Source: Sacculina carcini
Taxonomy: Eukaryota; Arthropoda; Thecostraca; Sacculinidae
Length of the DNA stretch: 64,000 nucleotides
Assembly (NCBI GenBank): GCA_916048095.2
Contig: OU696588.1
Location: 6,438,501 to 6,502,500 of the forward strand
Direction: 5' to 3'
How positions within the stretch are numbered: position 1 is the stretch's first letter; every line of letters begins with the position of its first letter. Positions 18,960 through 30,382 of the stretch are shown in pieces. The position numbers and the translations under genes are program-made. Under the pieces are notes generated by a model. That model did no database searches, was not told where the DNA came from, and was given only the letters and a program-made list of their open reading frames with translations.

Positions 18960-21900
18960 CAAAAATAACGTGAATATTTTGGTCAATATTTCGCTATCTA
19001 TTCCTCATAAACCAGCAATGGTACAGCTATAAAAATTATACTACTATGTAGATAATTTTGTGTTCTATAAGAACATTTATAATTTGTACCCACAAATGAT
19101 ACAAAAAACGTGTAAAATTGGCAACATTCTCAAATACATCCAAAATTACACTTGAACACCGGGTGGTTAAAATTAATTAATTTTTCCACCTATTTCTCAG
19201 GAAATATTTGTCACACATTACAATAAATTAAACCATCGTGCTAGAAATTTTGTTTTCTACAATACGGTACAATTTTTAATTTTCCAAAGTGTATCTAAAG
19301 GAAGTGACGGCGGTGTAAAGTCAAAATGTCATGTTGCCAATTTGACAGCTCTTATGCGCACTTGCGATTACACATGAATATACACTGATTTAATTTCACT
19401 GAAGTCCAATCACAATTGACGCACTTTCGATTACACAGGAATATACTACTGTGTAGATAATTTTGTGTTCTACAAGATAAGCTATAATTTATACCCACAA
19501 ATGATACAAAAAACGTGTAAAATTGGCAAAATTCTCAAATACATCCAAAATTACACTTGAACACCGGATGACTAAAATTAATTCATTTTTCTACTATTTC
19601 TCAGTAAATATTTGATATACATAAAAATAAATTATACCATCGTGCTAGAAATTTTGTTTTCTACAATACGGTATAATGTTTAATTTTCCAAAGTGTACCT
19701 AAAGGAAGTTACGGCGGTGTAAATTCAAAGAGACACATTGCCAATTTGACAGCTATTATGCGCACTTGCGATTACACAGGAATATACTACTGTGTAGATA
19801 ATTTTGTGTTATACAAGATAAGCTATGATTTATACCCACAAATGATACAAAAAACGTGTAAAATTGGCAAAATTCTCAAATACATCCAAAATTACACTAG
19901 AACACCGGGCGACTAAAATTAATTCATTTTTCTAATATTTATCAGTAACTACTTGTTATACATAAAAATAAATTATACCATCGTGCTAGAAATTTTGTTT
20001 TCCACAATACGGTATAATTTGTAATTTTCCAAAGTGTATCTGAAGAAAGTTACGGCGGTGTAAAGTCAAAAGGACATATTGCCAATTTGACAGCTATTAT
20101 GCGCACTTGCGATTACACAGGAATATACTACTGTGTAGATAATTTTGTGTTCTACAAAAAAAATTATAATTTATACCCACAAATGATACAAAAAACGTGT
20201 AAAATTGGCAAAATTCTTAAATACGTCCAAAATTATACTTGAACACCGGGTGACTAAAATTAATTCATTTTTCTACTATTTCTCAGTAACTATTTGATAT
20301 ACATAAAATAAATTATAACATCGTGCTAGAAATTTTGTTTTCTACAATACGGTATAATGTTTAATTTTCCAAAGTGTACCTAAAGGAAGTTACGGCGGTG
20401 TAAATTCAAAAAGAAATATTGCCAATTTGACAGCTATTATGCGCACTTGCGATTACACAGGAATATACTACTGTGTAGATAATTTTGTGTTATACAAGAT
20501 AAGCTATGATTTATACCCACAAATGATACAAAAAACGTGTAAAATTGGCAAAACTCTCAAATACATCCAAAATTACACTAGAACACCGGGCGACTAAAAT
20601 TAATTCATTTTTCTAATATTTCTCAATAACTATTTGTTATACATAAAAATAAATTATACCATCGTGCTAGAAATTTTGTTTTCTACAATACGGTATAATT
20701 CTTAATTTTCCAAAGTGTATCTGAAGGAAGTTACGGCGGTGTAAAGTCAAAATGTCATGTTGCCAATTTGACAGCTATTATGCGCACTGGCGATTACACA
20801 TGAATATACACTGATTTAATTTCACTGAAGTCCAATCACAATTTACGCACTTGCGATTACACAGGAATATACTACTGTGTAGAGAATTTTGTGTTCTACA
20901 AGATAAGCTATAATTTATACCCACAAATGATACAAAAAACGTGTAAAATTGGCAACATTCTCAAATACATCCAAAATTACACTTGAACACCGGGTGGTTA
21001 AAATTAATTAATTTTTCCACCTATTTCTCAGGAAATATTTGTCACACATTACAATAAATTATACCATCGTGCTAGAAATTTTGTTTTCTACAATACGGTA
21101 CAATTTTTAATTTTCCAAAGTGTATCTAAAGGAAGTGACGGCGGTGTAAAGTCAAAATGTCATGTTGCCAATTTGACAGCTCTTATGCGCACTTGCGATT
21201 ACACATGAATATACACTGATTTAATTTCACTGAAGTCCAATCACAATTGACGCACTTTCGATTACACAGGAATATACTACTGTGTAGATAATTTTGTGTT
21301 CTACAAGATAAGCTATAATTTACACCCACAAATGATACAAAAAACGTGTAAAATTGGCAAAATTCTCAAATACATCCAAAATTACACTTGAACACCGGAT
21401 GACTAAAATTAATTCATTTTTCTACTATTTCTCAGTAAATATTTGATATACATAAAAATAAATTATACCATCGTGCTAGAAATTTTGTTTTCTACAATAC
21501 GGTATAATGTTTAATTTTCCAAAGTGTACCTAAAGGAAGTTACGGCGGTGTAAATTCAAAAAGACATATTGCCAATTTGACAGCTATTATGCGCACTTGC
21601 GATTACACAGGAATATACTACTGTGTAGATAATTTTGTGTTATACAAGATAAGCTATGATTTATACCCACAAATGATACAAAAAACGTGTAAAATTGGCA
21701 AAATTCTCAAATACATCCAAAATTACACTAGAACACCGGGCGACTAAAATTAATTCATTTTTCTAATATTTATCAGTAACTACTTGTTATACATAAAAAT
21801 AAATTATACCATCGTGCTAGAAATTTTGTTTTCCACAATACGGTATAATTTGTAATTTTCCAAAGTGTATCTGAAGAAAGTTACGGCGGTGTAAAGTCAA

Positions 21901-24900
21901 AAGGACATATTGCCAATTTGACAGCTATTATGCGCACTTGCGATTACACAGGAATATACTACTGTGTAGATAATTTTGTGTTCTACAAAAAAACTTATAA
22001 TTTATACCCACAAATGATACAAAAAACGTGTAAAATTGGCAAAATTCTCAAATACATCCAAAATTACACTTGAACACCGGGTGACTAAAATTAATTCATT
22101 TTTCTACTATTTCTCAGTAACTATTTGATATACATAAAAATAAATTATAACATCGTGCTAGAAACTTTGTTTTCTACAATACGGTATAATGTTTAATTTT
22201 CCAAAGTGTACCTAAAGGATGTTACGGCGGTGTAAATTCAAAAAGAAATATTGCCAATTTGACAGCTATTATGCGCACTTGCGATTACACAGGAATATAC
22301 TACTGTGTAGAAAATTTTGTGTTATACAAGATAAGCTATGATTTATACCCACAAATGATACAAAAAACGTGTAAAATTGGCAAAACTCTCAAATACATCC
22401 AAAATTACACTAGAACACCGGGCGACTAAAATTAATTCATTTTTCTAATATTTCTCAGTAAATATTTGTTATACATAAAAATAAATTATAACATCGTGCT
22501 AGAAATTTTGTTTTCTACAATACGGTATAATGTTTAATTTTCCAAAGTGTACCTAAAGGAAGTTACGGCGGTGTAAATTCAAAAAGAAATATTGCCAATT
22601 TGACAGCTATTATGCGCACTTGCGATTACACAGGAATATACTACTGTGTAGATAATTTTGTGTTATACAAGATAAGCTATGATTTATACCCACAAATGAT
22701 ACAAAAAACGTGTAAAATTGGCAAAATTCTCAAATGCATCCAAAATTACACTTGAACACCGGGTGACTAAAATTTATTCATTTTTCTACCCATTTTTCAG
22801 GAACTGTTTGTCACACCTTAAAATTAATTATACCATCGTGCTAGAAATTTTGTTTTCTACAATACGGTACAATTTTTAATTTTCCAAAGTGTATCTAAAG
22901 GAAGTTACGGCGGTGTAAAGTCAAAAGGACATATTGCCAATTTGACAGCTATTATGCGCACTTGCGATTACACAGGAATATACACTGATTTAATTTCACT
23001 GAAGTCCAATCACAATTTACGCACTTGCGATTACACAAGAATATACTACTGTGTAGAGAATTTTGTGTTCTACAATATAAGTTATAATTTATACCCACAA
23101 ATGATACAAAAAACGTGTAAAATTGGCAAAATTCTCAATTACATCCAAAATTACACTTGAACACCGGGCGACTAAAATATATTCATTTTTCTACTATTTC
23201 TCAGTAAATATTTGTTACACATAAAAATAAATTATACCATCGTGCTAGAAATTATGTTTTCTACAATACGGTATAATTTGTAATTTTCCAAAGTGTATCT
23301 GAAGGAAGTTTCGGCGGTGTAAAGTCAAAAGGACATATTGCCAATTTGACAGCTATTATGCGCACTTGCGATTACACAGGAATATACTACTGTGTAGATA
23401 ATTTTGTGTTCTACAAGATAAGCTATAATTTATACCCACAAATGATACAAAAAACGTGTAAAATTGTCAAAATTCTCAAATACATCCAAAATTACACTTG
23501 AACACCGGGTGATTAAAATTAATTCATTTTTCTACTATTATTCAGTAACTGGTTGTCACACCTTAAAATTAATTATACCATCGTGCTAGAAATTATGTTT
23601 TCTACAATACGGTATAATTTTTAATTTTCCAAAGTGTATCTGAAGGAAGTTACGACGGTGTAAAGTCAAAATATCATGTTGCCAATTTGACAGCTCTTAT
23701 GCGCACTTGCGATTACACATGAATATACACTGATTTAATTTCACTGAAGTCCAATCACAATTGACGCACTTTCGATTACACAGGAATATACTACTGTGTA
23801 GATAATTTTGTGTTCTACAAGATAAGCTATAATTTATACCCACAAATGATACAAAAAACGTGTAAAATTGGCAAAATTCTCAAATACATCCAAAATTACA
23901 CTTGAACACCGGATGACTAAAATTAATTCATTTTTCTACTATTTCTCAGTAAATATTTGATATACATAAAAATAAATTATACCATCGTGCTAGAAATTTT
24001 GTTTTCTACAATACGGTATAATGTTTAATTTTCCAAAGTGTACCTAAAGGAAGTTACGGCGGTGTAAATTCAAAGAGACACATTGCCAATTTGACAGCTA
24101 TTATGCGCACTTGCGATTACACAGGAATATACTACTGTGTAGATAATTTTGTGTTATACAAGATAAGCTATGATTTATACCCACAAATGATACAAAAAAC
24201 GTGTAAAATTGGCAAAATTCTCAAATACATCCAAAATTACACTAGAACACCGGGCGACTAAAATTAATTCATTTTTCTAATATTTATCAGTAACTACTTG
24301 TTATACATAAAAATAAATTATACCATCGTGCTAGAAATTTTGTTTTCCACAATACGGTATAATTTGTAATTTTCCAAAGTGTATCTGAAGAAAGTTACGG
24401 CGGTGTAAAGTCAAAAGGACATATTGCCAATTTGACAGCTATTATGCGCACTTGCGATTACACAGGAATATACTACTGTGTAGATAATTTTGTGTTCTAC
24501 AAAAAAACTTATAATTTATACCCACAAATGATACAAAAAACGTGTAAAATTGGCAAAATTCTTAAATACGTCCAAAATTACACTTGAACACCGGGTGACT
24601 AAAATTAATTCATTTTTCTACTATTTCTCAGTAACTATTTGATATACATAAAATAAATTATAACATCGTGCTAGAAATTTTGTTTTCTACAATACGGTAT
24701 AATGTTTAATTTTCCAAAGTGTACCTAAAGGAAGTTACGGCGGTGTAAATTCAAAAAGAAATATTGCCAATTTGACAGCTATTATGCGCACTTGCGATTA
24801 CACAGGAATATACTACTGTGTAGATAATTTTGTGTTATACAAGATAAGCTATGATTTATACCCACAAATGATACAAAAAACGTGTAAAATTGGCAAAACT

Positions 24901-25649
24901 CTCAAATACATCCAAAATTACACTAGAACACCGGGCGACTAAAATTAATTCATTTTTCTAATATTTCTCAATAACTATTTGTTATACATAAAAATAAATT
25001 ATACCATCGTGCTAGAAATTTTGTTTTCTACAATACGGTATAATTCTTAATTTTCCAAAGTGTATCTGAAGGAAGTTACGGCGGTGTAAAGTCAAAATGT
25101 CATGTTGCCAATTTGACAGCTATTATGCGCACTGGCGATTACACATGAATATACACTGATTTAATTTCACTGAAGTCCAATCACAATTTACGCACTTGCG
25201 ATTACACAGGAATATACTACTGTGTAGAGAATTTTGTGTTCTACAAGATAAGCTATAATTTATACCCACAAATGATACAAAAAACGTGTAAAATTGGCAA
25301 CATTCTCAAATACATCCAAAATTACACTTGAACACCGGGTGGTTAAAATTAATTAATTTTTCCACCTATTTCTCAGGAAATATTTGTCACACATTACAAT
25401 AAATTATACCATCGTGCTAGAAATTTTGTTTTCTACAATACGGTACAATTTTTAATTTTCCAAAGTGTATCTAAAGGAAGTGACGGCGGTGTAAAGTCAA
25501 AATGTCATGTTGCCAATTTGACAGCTCTTATGCGCACTTGCGATTACACATGAATATACACTGATTTAATTTCACTGAAGTCCAATCACAATTGACGCAC
25601 TTTCGATTACACAGGAATATACTACTGTGTAGATAATTTTGTGTTCTAC
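18960..25649 (+). repeat. ~340-bp satellite array, left part
   Basis: Units contain GCGCACTTGCGATTACACAGG, TACTACTGTGTAGATAATTT, ACACCGGGCGACTAAAATTA, ACCATCGTGCTAGAAATTTT and CAATTTGACAGCTATTATGC in fixed order. Spacing is 339-342 bp for most units and about 403 bp where a 62-bp insert (TACACTGATTTAATTTCACT...) is present. Private variants repeat in blocks: about 19333-21160 is nearly identical to 23673-25500. No coding capacity. Confidence 0.9.
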
Positions 25650-25825
25650 TGTACGATATATTATAGCACTCAACACAACAATAACAATAACAATACAACA
25701 ACAATAGAATGATACAACGCCACGACACACACACCAACACTGCTGTACACACACTGGCTGACGGCCGTTAGCGTCACCCACGCCTAATACCCTCGCGCCC
25801 TCTGGCGGTGTAGGCACACACTACA
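25650..25825 (-). repeat. 3' LTR of element S copy 1
   Basis: 176 bp with TGTA...TACA ends. No difference from 30207-30382 was found on reading both. Confidence 0.95.
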
Positions 25826-25833
25826 TCTCCCCT
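25826..25833 (-). other. Polypurine tract of element S copy 1
   Basis: On the element strand AGGGGAGA lies between the TGA stop codon and the 3' LTR and touches both. This is the usual position of the plus-strand primer. Confidence 0.8.
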
Positions 25834-28800
25834 TCAAGTGGTGGAGGGGGCGCTGTCGGCTCTGCAGACGTAATCGCTCAGATGCGACGGTGGTCTGCGT
25901 GTTCGGGCGCTCCGGCGGAATTGCGGGGTTCGTGAGGCCTCCGATGTACCGCCCACATTCTCCCCCGGCGGCGGCGGCGGTGATGCGGGTCTGCTTCTGG
26001 TCTCCTGCGACGGTAGCGGCGCCGTGCCAACAGATGGCGGCGGCTGCACTTCGAGCGGCGGCTGTACCACGGGCGAGGGTGTGTTGGCTGCTGGTCGCAG
26101 GTGTCTACGGTTGCGCCAGTAGAGACCGCCGTGAGGCAGGCGCACAGCGTACTGGCGGCGACGGCCAGTCATGGCGACCACGCCAGTCCGGTCCCAGCGA
26201 CCGGATGTCGGGTCCTGGAGAGCCACCGTAGTGCCGGGCCGCAACGGCGGCAACACCTTAGCCGACCGGTTGTATTGGGCGACCTGCTTGTTGTGTAAGC
26301 TCGCCGCTCGCCGGTCGCATTCAGCGGTGGGCGGCTGCCACTCCGGCAGAAACGAGCGTGGATGCGCGGGAACGGCGGACGACACGGGGCGGCCGTACAA
26401 AAGCTGCGCGGGGGAGCGACCATCGGCACCCGGCGCGTTGCACAGCTCCAACAGACCGGCGACAAAGGCGTCTGTGTCGATGTTCCCGTCATGCGCCGCC
26501 TTCTGAATGAGCCGCTTCACCCGTTTCACGGCGGACTCAGCGTGCCCATTAGAAGACGGGAAGTGCGGACTGGAGACACGATGGCGTATGTGCCAAAGTC
26601 GCAGAAATTCGGCCGTGTGGCGCGCCGTGAACTGTGGACCGCCGTCTGACGACAGTATGGTCGGAACCCCCGTCATGGCGAACACATGTCGTAGCATCTT
26701 CACCAGCTGATGAGCCGAGGTGTCACGGCCACAGTCGAACACCAGTGGCCAGTTGGAGAACCGGTCCGCGTACACGAGGTAGGTCTTCCCTGCGTGTTGG
26801 AAAAAATCCGCGGACACCGATTCGAAAGGACGTGTCGGGTGCGGTTCCGTCAGGTATGGCTCTTTTTGCTGGCTGTCTTTGTACTGCAGACATTTTCGGC
26901 ACGATGCTACGGCAGTGGCGATTTCGTTGTTCAGGCCCGGCCAGAAGACAGTTTGCCGTGCGCGTTGCACAGTCCTGGCCTGCCCCTGGTGACCGTCGTG
27001 GAGCCGACGGAGGGTGTCCTTCCGCAAACACCTGGGCACAAGCAGGCGGCAGCCGACCAGGATCAGCCCATGGTCCGCAGTGAGCTGGTCGCGCACGCCC
27101 CAGAATGGGTGGAGACTGGCGGGCAGCAGATGTTTGTGCTGAGGGAAACCGCCCAGCACGTACGTCATCAATTGGCGACACTCATCGTCGGCCAGAGACG
27201 CAGCTCGCACCGCCTCCAGGGTGGTGTCAATCGGTGACGTGCGATGACCCAGGTCGTCTGCGTCTGTGAACGCGTCCAGCGTCTGGACGAAGAATCCAGA
27301 CGAGCACTCGTCAACGTCAGCGTCAGCATCAGCAGGCTGGGAAGGTGCGCGCGACAGAGCGTCGGCGATGTTGTGCTTTGCACCCGGTCTCCAGCTAGCG
27401 ACAAAAGTCAAGTGCAGCAGACGCTGTCGCATACGTTGCAGGCGCGGGTTGGAGATGTCTCCGAGTGCCTTCTCGTTCAGTATCGGAACGAGAGGCTTGT
27501 GATCGGTGACCACACTGAACGTGGGGAGGCCAGCCAGATACTGATGGCATTTCTGACATGCCCACACAACTGCCAGCATCTCCAACTCACACACAGCATA
27601 CCTGCTTTCGGTGTCGGACACAAATCGCGACCCACACTGGATCAGCTGCCAACGGCCTTGATCATCCCGCTGGCGAAGAACGAATCCGAGACCTTTCTCA
27701 CGTGCTGCATCCGTCTCCAGCATTGTGGGCCGCGTTGGGTCGAAGTGACCAAGCACAGGAGGGCTGGCCAACGCGCGCTTGACCGCCGTGAAAGCCGCAT
27801 CGTGCTGTGTTGTCCACTGCCACTCAACGCCTTTGCGAAGCAGCTGGCGCAGGGGCTCAGCAGCGGAGGCGATGGAGTCCGAGAAGTCACCGAACTGGTT
27901 CGCCAAACCGAGAAAGGACCGCAGGGATGTAAGGTCCGTCGGTGCGGGAAATTCTGCGAGGGCTCGAATTTTCTTGTGGTCGACGGTGAATCCAGAGGCG
28001 TTGATGTGGAATCCACAGAAATTGGCGGAAGTGGCGGCGAACATAAATTTTTGCAGGTTCAACGTAACGCCGGCGTCGTCGAAGCGTTGTAGCAGCTGCC
28101 AGACTCGCTGCAGATGCTCGTCGTAGCTGGCGGTATACACCAGCACGTCGTCCACGATCTTGCAGGAGTCGGGTAGGCCAGACAAGGCGACGTCGCCGCG
28201 TCGGTTGAACTCGTCGCCGCTGGAGACCAGGCCCATAGGCGCGCGACAGAACCTGAATCGGCCCCACGGGGTGATGAAGGTGGTGAGGTCTCGGTGCTCG
28301 CGCCGCAAGGGCACCTGAAAGTACCCTTGTAATGCGTCCACCTGGGTGAACCACCGATTGCCGAGGCCCATACTGCTGACAGCCTCCACAGGCGAGCGAA
28401 CCGGATGTGTAGGCCGGCGAACGAAGCGGTTGAGGCGTGTGAAGTCCACCGTGAGCCGACAGCCGTTTGGCGTGCCGTCTGCCTTGCGCTTGCCGACAAC
28501 GACGATGGGTGAGCACCAATCTGTCGGGTGGGAGACCGGCTCGATTACGCCCTGCTGCTGAAGCAGCTCCAGCTGCTGTTGTGCCTGGACGCGATGACAG
28601 AACGGCACGGAGCGGGGAGCCGTCACGTTGTACGGCACCGCGTCATCGCGCAGATCGATCCGCATTGCCCCGCCTTTCATCTCCCGGAGAGGACCGTCCG
28701 TGGAGAACACACGAGGGAAGGCCGCTATAAGCTGCTCGCTGTGCGCACGACGGTCCGCCGCTGTTGGCTGAGTTGTGTTGGTCCAGCGCGGGCATTGTTG

Positions 28801-30207
28801 AACGGCTGCTGGTCCAGCGGCCACCTGCTGCAGGTGCTGTTCGCGAGACATCTGCCGAGGGAACGCCCGGTGCAGTAGACGCAGCTCCACTGCGTCTCGC
28901 CAGCAGAGCAGAGCACAGCGCACTGACGGCACCACGTACAGAGTGGAGCGGCAGGATGCATCACCGAGTCGCAAGACTGCCTCGCACGTGCCCAGACACA
29001 GCAGCAACTGACCGTTGGCAACACGCAGGCGCGACGACGGTGGGCGCAAGCTACTGGCGGCCACTCCGAGCTGCTTCGCAACCCCAGCGTCAATTACAGA
29101 CACGTCGGCGCCAGAGTCGCATCGCCACTTGATCTCGCGCGGCGCGCGGCCCTCTGCGGAAACGGCAATGTGAACGGCGGTTAAGCGCCTGTGTTTTTGG
29201 CCGTCAACTACATCACCGATATACGGGCACATATCTAGTGTGTTCTCATCATCAACTTCATCGGCAACATCGGCGACGTCGCGGAGAAAATTATCTCTAC
29301 GACGGCGGGTACCGAGCTGCGATGAGCGACAGACGCGCGAGTAATGCCCGCGTTTTCCACAGCGACGACACATGCTCTCCGCAGCGCGGCACGGTACTGT
29401 CTGGTGGTGCCCACCACAGCGGACGCACGGGACGGAGTCATTGCTGTGCGCATGCGCGTTGCACATGCGCGGTTGCAGATGGCTTACAGCGGCGACCTCT
29501 GCGCGGGGAGCAGAAGAATCAGCCACATCGGGTCCGGTGTTCCGCATGGCTGCAGCGTCCTGGCGGGCCGACTCAGCCGTTTGACATACCTGCGTTGCCT
29601 TTTTCAGCGTCAGGTCTTTGTGTGCGACCTGCAGGAGTTGGTGCAGGGCAGCAGAGTCGGCTGTCCCCATCACCAACTGATCGCGAAGACGCTCGTCGCG
29701 GCAGGCAGGGCAAAAATTGCAGCTGGCGGCAATTTCTCGCAGAGAGCGCAGGAATTCGCCCACATTCTCGCCGTCGCGCTGACGGCGGGTGAAAAATCGC
29801 CGGCGTTCCACCAGCACATTCTGCCGCGACTGCTGATGCTCCTCCAATAGGCGGATACAGGCGGGCAAATCAGCCGTCGCCGGCAGCGTCAGTGAGTGGC
29901 GGATGACGCGGCACCACTCGTCGTCCAGCAGTGTCGTGAGCAGCGCTTGCTGTTGGGCAGGGCTCAGGCTATCACTGCCTGACAGTGTGGTGTACGCCAG
30001 CACGCGCTCTTTCCAGGAGGTGAAGTCGGCTGCCGATGCGGCGTAGGCCAGACGGGCTGGTGGCTGACAATGAGCCATGGTGTGTGGGGCGACTGCAGGC
30101 GAGCTGGCGGGGGCTGCCATTACAAGCTGCTGGCGAGCGAGCTGAGTCACCAACTCTGTGAGCTGGTCCAGCTTCTGCTGTTGTTCGTCTCGCAGCGGCT
30201 GCGCCAT
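25834..30207 (-). CDS. Gag-Pol polyprotein of element S copy 1
   Basis: An uninterrupted ORF of 1,457 codons. Gag occupies roughly residues 1-300 and has two Cys/His knuckles (CVRCGGHHQTVPC at 261-273 and CRRCGKRGHYSRVC at 280-293). Protease has CDSGAD at 363-368. RT spans about 510-760 with VDFTRLNR at 587, VDALQGYF at 623 and a catalytic box KIVDDVLVY (Asp pair 686-687) where Y/FxDD is normal. RNase H has ETDAA (Asp 833), E876 and TDHKP (Asp 902). Integrase has H1070, H1073, C1103 and C1106, then the DDE triad D1134, D1188 and E1224. A Pro-rich tail ends in RRSARTRRPP. The start is the first in-frame ATG (30207-30205), whose A is the last LTR base. The frame is open upstream through the LTR but has no ATG. 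Confidence 0.95.
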   Translation of the reverse strand: MAQPLRDEQQQKLDQLTELVTQLARQQLVMAAPASSPAVAPHTMAHCQPPARLAYAASAADFTSWKERVLAYTTLSGSDSLSPAQQQALLTTLLDDEWCRVIRHSLTLPATADLPACIRLLEEHQQSRQNVLVERRRFFTRRQRDGENVGEFLRSLREIAASCNFCPACRDERLRDQLVMGTADSAALHQLLQVAHKDLTLKKATQVCQTAESARQDAAAMRNTGPDVADSSAPRAEVAAVSHLQPRMCNAHAHSNDSVPCVRCGGHHQTVPCRAAESMCRRCGKRGHYSRVCRSSQLGTRRRRDNFLRDVADVADEVDDENTLDMCPYIGDVVDGQKHRRLTAVHIAVSAEGRAPREIKWRCDSGADVSVIDAGVAKQLGVAASSLRPPSSRLRVANGQLLLCLGTCEAVLRLGDASCRSTLYVVPSVRCALLCWRDAVELRLLHRAFPRQMSREQHLQQVAAGPAAVQQCPRWTNTTQPTAADRRAHSEQLIAAFPRVFSTDGPLREMKGGAMRIDLRDDAVPYNVTAPRSVPFCHRVQAQQQLELLQQQGVIEPVSHPTDWCSPIVVVGKRKADGTPNGCRLTVDFTRLNRFVRRPTHPVRSPVEAVSSMGLGNRWFTQVDALQGYFQVPLRREHRDLTTFITPWGRFRFCRAPMGLVSSGDEFNRRGDVALSGLPDSCKIVDDVLVYTASYDEHLQRVWQLLQRFDDAGVTLNLQKFMFAATSANFCGFHINASGFTVDHKKIRALAEFPAPTDLTSLRSFLGLANQFGDFSDSIASAAEPLRQLLRKGVEWQWTTQHDAAFTAVKRALASPPVLGHFDPTRPTMLETDAAREKGLGFVLRQRDDQGRWQLIQCGSRFVSDTESRYAVCELEMLAVVWACQKCHQYLAGLPTFSVVTDHKPLVPILNEKALGDISNPRLQRMRQRLLHLTFVASWRPGAKHNIADALSRAPSQPADADADVDECSSGFFVQTLDAFTDADDLGHRTSPIDTTLEAVRAASLADDECRQLMTYVLGGFPQHKHLLPASLHPFWGVRDQLTADHGLILVGCRLLVPRCLRKDTLRRLHDGHQGQARTVQRARQTVFWPGLNNEIATAVASCRKCLQYKDSQQKEPYLTEPHPTRPFESVSADFFQHAGKTYLVYADRFSNWPLVFDCGRDTSAHQLVKMLRHVFAMTGVPTILSSDGGPQFTARHTAEFLRLWHIRHRVSSPHFPSSNGHAESAVKRVKRLIQKAAHDGNIDTDAFVAGLLELCNAPGADGRSPAQLLYGRPVSSAVPAHPRSFLPEWQPPTAECDRRAASLHNKQVAQYNRSAKVLPPLRPGTTVALQDPTSGRWDRTGVVAMTGRRRQYAVRLPHGGLYWRNRRHLRPAANTPSPVVQPPLEVQPPPSVGTAPLPSQETRSRPASPPPPPGENVGGTSEASRTPQFRRSARTRRPPSHLSDYVCRADSAPSTT
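30188..30206 (-). other. Candidate primer-binding site of element S copy 1
   Basis: Directly after the 5' LTR the element reads TGGCGCAGCCGCTGCGAGA. TGG plus CGCAGC is complementary to the CCA end and acceptor arm of a serine-type tRNA for about 9 bases. The tRNA identity is an inference. The site overlaps the first codons of gag. Confidence 0.5.
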
Positions 30208-30382
30208 GTACGATATATTATAGCACTCAACACAACAATAACAATAACAATACAACAACAATAGAATGATACAACGCCACGACACACACACCAACACTGC
30301 TGTACACACACTGGCTGACGGCCGTTAGCGTCACCCACGCCTAATACCCTCGCGCCCTCTGGCGGTGTAGGCACACACTACA
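30207..30382 (-). repeat. 5' LTR of element S copy 1
   Basis: 176 bp with TGTA...TACA ends, identical to 25650-25825. It differs from the copy 2 LTRs at two positions (CCAAC versus CCACC; GCACACAC versus GCACTCAC). Confidence 0.95.

Larger units (their letters stand above)
25650..30382 (-). mobile_element. LTR retrotransposon S, copy 1 (Ty3/Gypsy, apparently intact)
   Basis: 4,733 bp in reverse orientation, inserted in the satellite array with a TTCTAC duplication on both sides (25644-25649 and 30383-30388). Both 176-bp LTRs are identical by eye. One ORF fills the entire interior. Copy 2 (53132-57864) has exactly the same length. Short LTRs with a single gag-pol ORF recall Mag/Steamer-type Gypsy elements, but the lineage is not proved. 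Identical LTRs and an intact ORF point to very recent insertion. Confidence 0.95.

Noticed and set aside
22942-23160. 72-codon frame in the satellite, repeated identically at 32834-33052
   Set aside because: Identity reflects duplication of satellite units; there is no coding signature and other units have stops.
26710-30264. Many open frames of 60-280 codons on the plus strand opposite element S gag-pol (and again at 53372-57746)
   Set aside because: They are antisense shadows of a GC-rich 1,457-codon ORF, repeat identically in both copies and show no known domain.
30208-30309. 34-residue hydrophobic extension of element S gag-pol into the LTR
   Set aside because: The upstream frame is open but its start would be GTG; the first ATG is at the LTR border, so the extension is not taken as translated.
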